Shown here: positions 6,781 through 15,149 of the stretch, one piece after another | Layout of the letters: the number at the start of each line of letters is the position of its first letter | Position numbering within the stretch: position 1 is the first letter of the stretch | Source of the DNA: Dactylosporangium fulvum | Lineage (GTDB): Bacteria > Actinomycetota > Actinomycetes > Mycobacteriales > Micromonosporaceae | Direction of reading: 5' to 3' | Length of the DNA: 64,000 nt | NCBI RefSeq assembly: GCF_025137375.1 | Contig: NZ_CP073720.1 | Location: forward strand, 9,324,501 to 9,388,500 | Translations under genes and position numbers: made by a program | Notes under the pieces: generated by a model | The model's database searches: none | The model's input: only the letters and a program-made list of their open reading frames with translations | Told to the model about the DNA's origin: nothing

Positions 6781-8058
6781 TCAGCAGAGACAGCCGGGTA
6801 GCCAATCGAGAGGCTGCACGGGCCGTCCGTTCACCCGTACCTCGAAGTGCAGGTGGTTGCCCGTCGACGCCCCGGTGGTGCCGACCCTGCCGATGACCTC
6901 TCCGCGGTGCACCGCCTGGCCGACCTTCACCAGGATCGCCGACTGGTGCGCGTAGCAGGTGGCCAGACCCTTGCCCTGGTACATGCCGTGCGAGATGCAG
7001 GTGTAGTTGCCGTAGCCGCCGGCCCAGCCCGCGCGCACGACCTTCCCGTCGGCGCCGGCGAGGATGGGCTGGCCACCACCCGCGGCCACGTCGATCCCGG
7101 CGTGCAGTTGGTAGACCTTGTACACCGGGTCGAACCGCATGCCGAAGTTGCTCGACTTCCAGCCGCGCACCGGCATCAGGAAGAAGGCACCCGTCTTCGG
7201 CGGGATCGCCGTGTTCGGCGGTGCCCCGCCGGCCTTGGCCGGCGCCTTCTGCTGCTTCGCCTCGGCCGCCGCGGCGGCGCGCAGTTCGGCACCGATCCGG
7301 TCGCTGTCGACCTTGAGCTGTTCGTACCTCGCCAGGACCGCCGCCCGCTCGGCGTTGGCGACCGCCTCGGCCTTGGCGCTCCGGTCGAGCAACGTCCGGA
7401 CGTCCGCGGCCGCCTGCGCGGCACCGGCCTGCGCGGCGAGCGAATCCTCCAGCCGCTGGCGGGTCTCGTCCGCCGCCTGCTGTGCCCGGCGACGGGCCAG
7501 CTCCGCGGCGGCGCTGCGCTGTTTGGCGGCCATCCGCGCGACGGTCAGCTCGTCGACGGCACGCTGGTTCTCCCCGGCGATCCGGTCGAGGTACGCGACC
7601 CGCAGCGCGAGGTCGCTGGGCGACCCGGATTCCAGGACCGAGTTGAACATCGCGAACCCGCTGCCCTTGTACGCCGCCGCGACGAACACCGACACGTCCT
7701 CGCGGGCCTGTTCGACCTGCTCCCAGGCGGCGGCATACTCGTCGTCCGCGCTCTTGACGACGGCCTCGGCGGCTTCGCGATCGCGCTGGGCCTGGCGGGC
7801 CTCGGCCTCGGCGGCGATGACCCGCCCCTTGGCGTCGGCGAGGTTGGCCTCGGCCGCCGGCAGCGCGGCGACGGCCGACTGGTGTTCGGCGGCGGCCTGC
7901 TTGGCCCGGTCGGTGGCCGCCTCGAGCGTCGCCTCGGTCTCCTGGAGCTGCCGGTCGATGCGGGCCTTGTCGTCCCGAGGGTCCGCGTGTGCGGCGGTAC
8001 CGCTGGTGAACAACAGCATGGTGGCGCCGATGGCGGCGACGAGCCGGATCTGGTTCAC
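6781..8058 (-). CDS. Secreted M23 (LytM) peptidase with coiled coil, probable FtsEX partner
   Basis: A 425-residue exported peptidoglycan hydrolase. A signal peptide covers residues 1-25 (hydrophobic core VAAIGATMLLFTSG, AHA-D cleavage). About residues 30-265 are Ala/Glu/Arg/Gln-rich coiled coil, as in EnvC. The C-terminal LytM domain has the zinc motif HAGID, the YAHQS strand and HLHFEVR, so it should be catalytically active. It ends unusually in GCLC. The gene follows ftsE and ftsX, which in other bacteria control such hydrolases through the FtsX outer loop. It begins at GTG 8058, and its ribosome site is inside a hairpin. Gene symbol withheld because actinobacterial FtsEX partners vary. 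Confidence 0.9.
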   Translation of the reverse strand: MNQIRLVAAIGATMLLFTSGTAAHADPRDDKARIDRQLQETEATLEAATDRAKQAAAEHQSAVAALPAAEANLADAKGRVIAAEAEARQAQRDREAAEAVVKSADDEYAAAWEQVEQAREDVSVFVAAAYKGSGFAMFNSVLESGSPSDLALRVAYLDRIAGENQRAVDELTVARMAAKQRSAAAELARRRAQQAADETRQRLEDSLAAQAGAAQAAADVRTLLDRSAKAEAVANAERAAVLARYEQLKVDSDRIGAELRAAAAAEAKQQKAPAKAGGAPPNTAIPPKTGAFFLMPVRGWKSSNFGMRFDPVYKVYQLHAGIDVAAGGGQPILAGADGKVVRAGWAGGYGNYTCISHGMYQGKGLATCYAHQSAILVKVGQAVHRGEVIGRVGTTGASTGNHLHFEVRVNGRPVQPLDWLPGCLC

Positions 8059-8059
8059 A

Positions 8060-8090
8060 GGTAACCCTCCAGTACCACTTGAGGGTTACC
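8060..8090 (-). promoter_or_regulatory. Hairpin enclosing the ribosome site of the M23 gene
   Basis: Arms GGTAACCCTC and GAGGGTTACC form a perfect 10-bp stem with an 11-base loop. In the minus-strand mRNA the 3' arm holds GGAGGG, the Shine-Dalgarno sequence for the GTG at 8058, one base away from the start codon. The stem would hide it. Upstream sequence also has TACGG/CCGTA inverted repeats at about 8091-8108. Confidence 0.6.
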
Positions 8091-8175
8091 GTACGGCATA
8101 CGTCCGTATTTTTCGTGAAATGACGCTATCGACGGCGAGCCTGAGAGCCAACGCGGTTGTGGCCGGTGCCGGAGA

Positions 8176-8211
8176 CGCCGAAGGGCGGGCCGGTCGGCCC
8201 GCCCTTCGGCG
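8176..8211 (-). terminator. Terminator after ftsX
   Basis: Arms CGCCGAAGGGCGGGCC and GGCCCGCCCTTCGGCG form a perfect 16-bp stem with a four-base loop, 21 bases past the ftsX stop. It separates ftsEX from the M23 gene, which then needs its own promoter. Confidence 0.85.
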
Positions 8212-8231
8212 AATGGGGCAAACCGTGCGGG

Positions 8232-9107
8232 TCAGACTCGCACGTAGAACCGCAGCGTGATCCAGGCGGTGACGGCGCTGACCAGACCGCCGGCGCCGGC
8301 CAGGATCGGGAGCATCAGCCAGATGTTGCTCCAGTCGACCGGGAGCAGGACGCTGGTCAAGGCTTTCAGTGAACCGTCGATGATGAAGACCTTCGCTGCC
8401 ACCAGGGTGCCGAAGGCGAAGATCGCACCGATCAGGCCGGCGAACACGGCCTCGAGCACGAACGGCATCTGAATGAACCAGTTCGAGGCACCGACCAGCT
8501 TCATGACCGCGACCTCACGGCGTTTGCTGTAGGCGGCGACCTGGATGGTGTTGGCCACCAGGAGCAGTGCCGCCGCACCCTGGACGATCGCGACCGTCAA
8601 CGCGAGCGTCTGGAGCGCGCCGAGCAGGTCGAAGACCCGCTTGAGCAGCTGCTGCTGGTCGACGATCTCACTGACGCCCTCCTGGGTCTTGAACTCCTCG
8701 GTGAGCTGCACGACCTTGCTCGGGTCCTTCAGCTTGATCCGGAACGACTCGGGCAGCGACTCGGGCTTGGTGGCGTTGACCAGGTCCGGAGCGTCACGGA
8801 ACTGGGTCTGGAATCGCTCCCAGGCCTGTTGCTTGCTCTCGTAATCGACGTTCTTGACCAGGGTGTTGCCCTTGAGCGCGCTCTCAATGTTGTTGCGCTG
8901 CTCGTCGGTGATGTCGACCTTGAGGAAGATGGAGACCTCTACGCGCTGGTAGAAGAAGTCCTCCATCTTGCCGACCTGGAAGAACAGCAGCAGGCTGGCG
9001 CCGAGCATGGTCAGCGACACGGTCATCGTGATGATCATCGCGATGGTCATGGTGACGTTGCGCCAGAGCCCGGTCAGGACTTCGGACAGGACGTATCTCA
9101 CGCGCAT
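8232..9107 (-). CDS. ftsX: Cell division permease FtsX
   Basis: FtsX is the membrane half of FtsEX, an ABC-type complex that switches on peptidoglycan hydrolases at the septum. The 291-residue protein has the expected four membrane helices: one near residues 20-45 (MTIAMIITMTVSLTMLGASL) and three in the last third. The large outside loop lies between the first and second. The cytoplasmic motif AYSKRREVAVMKLVGAS is typical. GGAAGG lies nine bases before the ATG. ftsE lies 62 bases upstream. Confidence 0.96.
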   Translation of the reverse strand: MRVRYVLSEVLTGLWRNVTMTIAMIITMTVSLTMLGASLLLFFQVGKMEDFFYQRVEVSIFLKVDITDEQRNNIESALKGNTLVKNVDYESKQQAWERFQTQFRDAPDLVNATKPESLPESFRIKLKDPSKVVQLTEEFKTQEGVSEIVDQQQLLKRVFDLLGALQTLALTVAIVQGAAALLLVANTIQVAAYSKRREVAVMKLVGASNWFIQMPFVLEAVFAGLIGAIFAFGTLVAAKVFIIDGSLKALTSVLLPVDWSNIWLMLPILAGAGGLVSAVTAWITLRFYVRV

Positions 9108-9169
9108 CGGGTGGGGTTCCTTCCCAGCGGACCCAGCAAAGTTACAGGTGCGGACGGACTACGGCTCGA

Positions 9170-9850
9170 TCAGCCGTAGACACCGCGTGGCTGGTCCCGC
9201 ACGATCCGGCCACTTTCGATCTCGACGACCCGTCGCCGCATCTGGTTCACGATGTTGGAGTCATGGGTCACCATGACAACGGTGGTGCCGGTCCGGTTGA
9301 TCCGGTCCAGCAGCCGCATGATCTCGATCGACGTGTCCGGGTCGAGGTTTCCGGTCGGCTCGTCGGCCAGCAGGATCAGCGGGCGGTTGACGAAGGCGCG
9401 GGCAACAGCGACACGCTGCTGCTCACCACCGGAGAGCTCGTGGGGATAACGGTGCTCCTTGCCACCGAGGCCGACCAGCTCGAGCACCTCGGGAACGACG
9501 CGACGGGCAACGCCCTTCGACTTGCCGATCACCTCGAGCGCGAACGCGACGTTCTCGTATGCGGTGCGGTTGGGCAACAGCCGGAAGTCCTGGAACACGC
9601 AGCCGATCTGCCGCCGGAAGGCCGGGATGCGCCACGAGCGCATCGAGGTGACGTCCTTCTCGTTCACGACGACCTTGCCCTTGTTGGGGGTCACCTCGTG
9701 CAGCAGCAGCTTGATGATCGTGGACTTGCCTGAGCCGGAGGGTCCGATGAAGAAGACGAACTCGCCCTTCTCGATGTTGACGGAAACATCGTCAAGGGAG
9801 GGGCGAGACGCCTTCGGATACGTCTTCGTCACGTGGTCAAGCCGAATCAC
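9170..9850 (-). CDS. ftsE: Cell division ATP-binding protein FtsE
   Basis: FtsE is the ATPase of the FtsEX complex at the inner face of the membrane. From GTG 9850 the product is 226 residues, normal for the family. It starts VIRLDHVTKTYPKASR and shows Walker A GPSGSGKST, signature LSGGEQQRVAVARA, Walker B LILLADEPTGNLDP and the switch His in MVTHD. An upstream ATG would add 40 residues unlike FtsE. TAGACT at 9864-9859 lies eight bases before the GTG, suggesting a leaderless message. ftsX follows, then the M23 hydrolase. Confidence 0.96.
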   Translation of the reverse strand: MIRLDHVTKTYPKASRPSLDDVSVNIEKGEFVFFIGPSGSGKSTIIKLLLHEVTPNKGKVVVNEKDVTSMRSWRIPAFRRQIGCVFQDFRLLPNRTAYENVAFALEVIGKSKGVARRVVPEVLELVGLGGKEHRYPHELSGGEQQRVAVARAFVNRPLILLADEPTGNLDPDTSIEIMRLLDRINRTGTTVVMVTHDSNIVNQMRRRVVEIESGRIVRDQPRGVYG

Positions 9851-9858
9851 GGGACGTG

Positions 9859-9864
9859 AGTCTA
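9859..9864 (-). promoter_or_regulatory. -10 box of ftsE, probable leaderless promoter
   Basis: TAGACT on the minus strand is eight bases from the GTG start at 9850 and no ribosome site is visible. Confidence 0.5.
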
Positions 9865-9980
9865 CGCGGTGTGACAACTGCGCCAAGCACACGAAGTGCG
9901 CCGCGCACCCTTTGCCGGAATTGCAGACACGTTGAGGGGACACGAACGACAAGCCAGCGCTCGATTCCACTCAGAGGTGT

Positions 9981-10017
9981 GACGTACGTCTCATTTTTTC
10001 ATGATCGATATCGATCA
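9981..10017. promoter_or_regulatory. Two perfect palindromes between prfB and ftsE
   Basis: GACGTACGTC (9981-9990) and TGATCGATATCGATCA (10002-10017) are both perfect palindromes, separated by an AT-rich TCATTTTTTCA. Another TGATCGAT half occurs at 10025-10032. They lie about 120-150 bases upstream of the ftsE -10 box, so they could be regulator sites for ftsEX. No known regulator consensus is recognised. Confidence 0.4.
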
Positions 10018-10049
10018 CCCTCAGTGATCGATGGACTGCACAGAGACGA

Positions 10050-11168
<1,119 letters not shown>

Positions 11169-11174
11169 ACTCAA

Positions 11175-11180
11175 AGACTA
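11175..11180 (-). promoter_or_regulatory. -10 box of prfB, probable leaderless promoter
   Basis: TAGTCT on the minus strand is followed by six bases and then the GTG at 11168. Confidence 0.5.
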
Positions 11181-11197
11181 CGCCGCATCCCCAGCGG

Positions 11198-11713
11198 CTA
11201 TTTGCTCGGCGCGCTCTTGAGCCAGTTGAGCGCGGCCCGGTGGTAGCCGACGGCGAACTCCAGCGAGGAGGCAAAGAAGTCGTCGCCGGATTTCTTCGCC
11301 TCCTTGACCATTTCACGAGCCTCGTTCAGGGCGGCGGTGTGCTGCTCGACGGCCTGCGCATACACGTCCTGGAGTTGCTGGGCCGACTGCTGCGCGCCGA
11401 ACGCCACCCGCAGGGCGACCGGGTTGCGCAGCGACTCGCGACCGGCGGGCTCGGAGAGCCAGCGGGCGAACGCCCGCTTGCCCGCGGGCGTGATCGCATA
11501 TGGCTGGCTGGAGCGCGCGCCGGGCTTGCCGAGCTTGACGTAACCGGCCTCAGCGAGCGCGGGGAGCTCACGGTAGACCTGGCTGCGCGTCATCGACCAG
11601 TAAGGCCCCAGCCGACGCTGCGCGGCCGCCATCAACTGGCCACCGGTCATCGGGCCCTCGTGCAGCAGGCCCAGCAGGGCCGCCGCCGTCGCGTTGACTC
11701 CAGAATCCGCCAT
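11198..11713 (-). CDS. PadR-family transcriptional regulator
   Basis: A 171-residue DNA-binding protein. The N-terminal winged helix runs over residues 1-80: AALLGLLHEGPMTGGQLM, then MTRSQVYRELPALAEAGYVK as the recognition helix and wing, and ARSSQPYAITPAGKRAF. The C-terminal half is helical (AVEQHTAALNEAREMVKEAK), as in the dimerising PadR/Vir C-terminal domain. The ligand is unknown. It ends 30 bases before the prfB start and is transcribed the same way. The neighbouring kinase lies upstream but is separated by about 80 bases. Confidence 0.88.
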   Translation of the reverse strand: MADSGVNATAAALLGLLHEGPMTGGQLMAAAQRRLGPYWSMTRSQVYRELPALAEAGYVKLGKPGARSSQPYAITPAGKRAFARWLSEPAGRESLRNPVALRVAFGAQQSAQQLQDVYAQAVEQHTAALNEAREMVKEAKKSGDDFFASSLEFAVGYHRAALNWLKSAPSK

Positions 11714-11795
11714 GAACCCTACGCTGTCATCTTTCTCGGGCGCAGTCCAGGATTTCGGCAAATCCACTGTCGACTGTCGCGCTGCGACTGTCGAG

Positions 11796-13316
11796 TTAGG
11801 ACTTCGGGAACGCGGGCATCGACGGGAACGCCGGCATCGACGGGAAGGGCGGCAGCGGATCACCGATGCCGGGAAGGCTCCGTCCCGGCGACGGGACGGT
11901 TGACGGCCGCTCCGTCGGCGGCTTGCCACCCGTGCCAGGCTCGGCCGACCCCTCCCCCGTCGGCGCGGCGCTGCTCGGCTCGGCGCTCGCCGGCGCCGTC
12001 GAGCCCTGCGGCTCCGAGGCCGACGAGGTGACGTTGACCTGGGCCGGCTTCCCGTCGCCGCCCCGGCCGAGGGCACCGGAGAGCAGCAGGCCGCCGACCA
12101 CGAGCAGCAGCAGGAGCGCCACGCCGCCGACGGCCGCGAGCACGCGCGGCTCCGGGCGGCGCGCCGGAGCACTCTCCGTCGGTGGCCGCACCGACGGCGA
12201 CTCCTGGAGTTCCTGAGGTTCCTGGGGCTCTTGGGCCTCCTGAGGTTCCGGAGACTGAGAAGGATTCGCGTATGACTCCGTGGGGAGATCCGCCACACCG
12301 TGCGGCTCGGTCGGCAACTCCTCGATCGGCACGGCCATCATCAGGTTGGCCGACGCCGACCCGGCCGCCGGGGACGTCGGTGCGGTCGGCAGCGGCACCC
12401 AGTCGACCCGCCGGACGGGCGCCTGGACCGGCGCGGTCTGCTCCGCCGACCGCTGCCAGAAGGTCACCGCCTCCGCGGCCAGCCGGGGCAGCGGCTCGAA
12501 CCCGTCGAGCGCGCCCTCCGCGACACGCAGCCGGCCCATGATCGCGGACGCCGCCGGGCGCATGCGCGGCTCCAGCTCCATGCACGCCTCGATGATCGGC
12601 CAGAGCGCGGCCGGCATACCGGGCGGCGGGACCGGCACGCAGTCGGCGTGCCGGCGCAGGACGTCGTTGGGTGAGCCGCCGCGGTACGGGCTGCGGCCGC
12701 AGATCAGCTCGAAGAGCACCACCCCGAGCGCGTAGACGTCTGAGGCGGGGCTGGGCGGGCCGCCGGCGACGACCTCGGGCGCCACGTATTCCGGGGTGGC
12801 GTGCGTCGGACCGGCCGGCTTGTCCAGCCGCCGGGCGACACCGAAGTCGGCGAGCCGCACCGGCCCGCCGTCCTGCGGCACGAGCACGTTGCCCGGCTTG
12901 ACGTCGCCGTGGACGATCTCGTTGGCGTGGACATACGCCAGCGCGTCGGCCACCTGCGCGACGACCTCGGCGGCCACCGCGGGCGGGAGGGGCCCGTCGG
13001 CGCGCAGGCGGCGCCGCAGGTCGGGGCCGGCGACGAGCTCCATCGCGATGGCCGTGACGCCCTGGTCGGTGATCAGGTTCTTGACCCGGATCACCGAAGG
13101 GTGGTCCAGGCCGGCCAGCAGTTCCGCCTCACCGAGGAAGCCGTCGACGAGTTCGGACACCTCGGCCGCTTCCGGGCGGAGCAGCTTGACCGCCACCCAC
13201 TCATCGGCCAGTGTGTCGTAGGCCCGCCAGACCGCACCGATGGCGCCACGGGCGACCTCGGACTCGAGCCGGTATCGGTTGTCGAGAACTGTCTTCGCGC
13301 CGGTGACCGTCTTCAT
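11796..13316 (-). CDS. Membrane Ser/Thr protein kinase (PknB type, non-RD)
   Basis: A 506-residue kinase with an N-terminal catalytic domain (about 12-270), a Pro/Glu/Gln-rich linker with PEPQEAQEPQEPQELQE at 357-372, one transmembrane helix at 391-413, and a short Pro/Ser-rich outside tail with a repeated FPSMPA. The ATP lysine is K44 (VAVKLL) and DFG is at 157-159. The catalytic loop reads VHGDVKPGN, so the usual Arg before the catalytic Asp is Gly137; the nucleotide loop has ARGAIG. It should be active but less dependent on activation-loop phosphorylation. No PASTA repeats. GGAGGGG lies before the ATG. Substrates unknown. Confidence 0.93.
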   Translation of the reverse strand: MKTVTGAKTVLDNRYRLESEVARGAIGAVWRAYDTLADEWVAVKLLRPEAAEVSELVDGFLGEAELLAGLDHPSVIRVKNLITDQGVTAIAMELVAGPDLRRRLRADGPLPPAVAAEVVAQVADALAYVHANEIVHGDVKPGNVLVPQDGGPVRLADFGVARRLDKPAGPTHATPEYVAPEVVAGGPPSPASDVYALGVVLFELICGRSPYRGGSPNDVLRRHADCVPVPPPGMPAALWPIIEACMELEPRMRPAASAIMGRLRVAEGALDGFEPLPRLAAEAVTFWQRSAEQTAPVQAPVRRVDWVPLPTAPTSPAAGSASANLMMAVPIEELPTEPHGVADLPTESYANPSQSPEPQEAQEPQEPQELQESPSVRPPTESAPARRPEPRVLAAVGGVALLLLLVVGGLLLSGALGRGGDGKPAQVNVTSSASEPQGSTAPASAEPSSAAPTGEGSAEPGTGGKPPTERPSTVPSPGRSLPGIGDPLPPFPSMPAFPSMPAFPKS

Positions 13317-13587
13317 CGCCGTCCCTCCCCCTCCCCTGCGACGTTAGGCCCGCGTCGATGCGGCGATCGGGCCCGGCCGGCGCCTTGGCACAAAGAAGGG
13401 AGTCAGCGTAGAGCAGGGCGCACAGCCGACTGCGCGGCTCCCACAGCTCGGGACGGGACCGCGGGCCGGGACGGAACGCAGCTCGGGTGCGGCAGGAGAA
13501 GCTCACCGTAGGTGAGGCACCCACCCAGCTCGCCGAAGGGGCATCAGCCCGGTTGCCAGCGGATTCGTTGCTCAGGGCGCCAAGTTA

Positions 13588-13593
13588 TAGGGT
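13588..13593 (+). promoter_or_regulatory. Possible leaderless -10 box
   Basis: TAGGGT lies eight bases before the GTG at 13602. No good -35 hexamer is seen, so support is only the spacing and the TANNNT form. Confidence 0.35.
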
Positions 13594-13601
13594 CACGTGT
13601 C

Positions 13602-15149
13602 GTGACGAGAGGCGCACTGGTTGCCTGGCTGCGGAGTCTGGACACCGACGAGCTCGGGGAGGTGCTGCGCCGCCGTCCGGACGTGCTGGCTCCACCCGCG
13701 CCGGCCGATCTCACCCAGCTCGCGGCGCGGCTCTCGGCCCGGTCCGGGCTCGCCGAGGTGGTGGCGAAGCTGCCGCTGCCCGCCCTCCAGGTGATCGAGG
13801 CCATGGCCGCGTTCCCGGAAGGCCCGGTGCCGCTCGCCGACCTGGCCGAGCGGCTGGGCAGCGCGCCCGACGACGCCGGCCTCGACGCCACGCTGCGGGT
13901 GCTGACCCAGCGGGCGCTGGCCTGGCCCGATGGCGACAACCTGTGGGCGCCGTCCTACCTGCTGCTCGACGCGGCTGCCCGGCAGGCGCCGGACGAGCCG
14001 TTCGAGCCGGTGCCGCCCGCTCCCCCGCTGGCGCCGGCCGACCGGACCGCCGTCCGGGCCGCGGCCGCGGACGCCGCAGCGGAACTGCTGGACAAGATCG
14101 CCGCACTGCTCGACGAGGCGGCGGCGCGGCCGCTGGCGCAGCAGCGCAACGGCGGCGTCGCGGCCCGCGAGCTGGCCCGGCTGGGCGTCGAGCCGCTGCA
14201 CGCGGAGCTGGTGCTGGCGGCCGGGCTGCTCGGCCCCGACCGCCTGCGCCTGCGGCCGACCACGGCCTACGACGACTGGCACAGCCTGCCGCCCGCCGAC
14301 CAGCTGGCACGGCTCCTGGGTGCCTGGTGGTCGGGGCCGGCACTGCGGCAGGTCGTCGTCCGGGCACTGCACGACCTGCCGCCGGACACCGCCGTGCCGG
14401 ACCCGGCGGCGCTGGCGCCGCTCGTCCGCTGGACCGCCCCGCTGCCGGCCCGCCAGGCCGCGGACCTGCCGGAGGCGGTGGACGCGGTCGTCGCAGCGGC
14501 GACGCTGCTGGGCGTCTGCGCCCTCGGCGCGATCAGCCCGCTCGGCCGCGCGCTCGCCGACAACCGGCCGGTCGCCGACGTCGCCGCGAAGCTGCTGCCC
14601 GAGCCTCCGCCGGACGCGCTGCGCGTGCGCGGCGTCAGCAGCGTGGTGCTCAGCGACGATCCGGAACTGCTCGACGACGTGGTCGCGGCGCTGCGCCTGC
14701 ACCGCCTGGCGCCGACCGTGGCCGGCTCCCCGCAGTCCACTATGGACACGCTTGCCGCGCTGCGGGCGGCGGGCTATCGACCGGTGCGCGACGGCGTCGC
14801 CGTGACGGTCCGCCGCGCTCGTCCGACGCCGGAGCGGTCGAGGTCCACAGTGGACGCGGGTGAGCTGGCGCAGCGACTGCTCGTACCGTCGCGGCGAAAC
14901 GCCACACCGCTGGAGCAGATCCGGCAGAAAGCGCCCCAGCTACGGCCCGAGCAGGCCCGGCTGCTGGCCGACGCGATCGAGCACGGGACGCCGGTGTGGA
15001 TCCGGTACGTCGACGCGGCCGGTCGCTCGTCCGACCGCGTCATCGAGCATCCGGAGCTGGCCGGATCGGTTGTGGAGGCGTGGTGCCGGCTGCGCCGCGA
15101 CGATCGTGCCTTCACGCTCGACAAGATCGTCGCGGTCGCCCGCCCCTAG
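13602..15149 (+). CDS. Helicase-associated / WYL-domain protein
   Basis: A 515-residue protein of the actinobacterial helicase-associated family (Helicase_C_3, related to Rv0862c). The N-terminus ALVAWLRSLDTDELGEVLRR and the RLAPTVAGSPQSTMDTLAAL block match the family. The last 60 residues (VWIRYVDAAGRSSDRVIEHP) resemble a WYL ligand-binding domain. Relatives are usually 700-850 residues, so this one seems to lack a middle section. No Walker motifs, so it is not itself a helicase. It starts at GTG 13602 with TAGGGT eight bases upstream and no clear ribosome site. Its stop shares CTAG with the converging pruA stop. Confidence 0.75.
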   Translation: MTRGALVAWLRSLDTDELGEVLRRRPDVLAPPAPADLTQLAARLSARSGLAEVVAKLPLPALQVIEAMAAFPEGPVPLADLAERLGSAPDDAGLDATLRVLTQRALAWPDGDNLWAPSYLLLDAAARQAPDEPFEPVPPAPPLAPADRTAVRAAAADAAAELLDKIAALLDEAAARPLAQQRNGGVAARELARLGVEPLHAELVLAAGLLGPDRLRLRPTTAYDDWHSLPPADQLARLLGAWWSGPALRQVVVRALHDLPPDTAVPDPAALAPLVRWTAPLPARQAADLPEAVDAVVAAATLLGVCALGAISPLGRALADNRPVADVAAKLLPEPPPDALRVRGVSSVVLSDDPELLDDVVAALRLHRLAPTVAGSPQSTMDTLAALRAAGYRPVRDGVAVTVRRARPTPERSRSTVDAGELAQRLLVPSRRNATPLEQIRQKAPQLRPEQARLLADAIEHGTPVWIRYVDAAGRSSDRVIEHPELAGSVVEAWCRLRRDDRAFTLDKIVAVARP

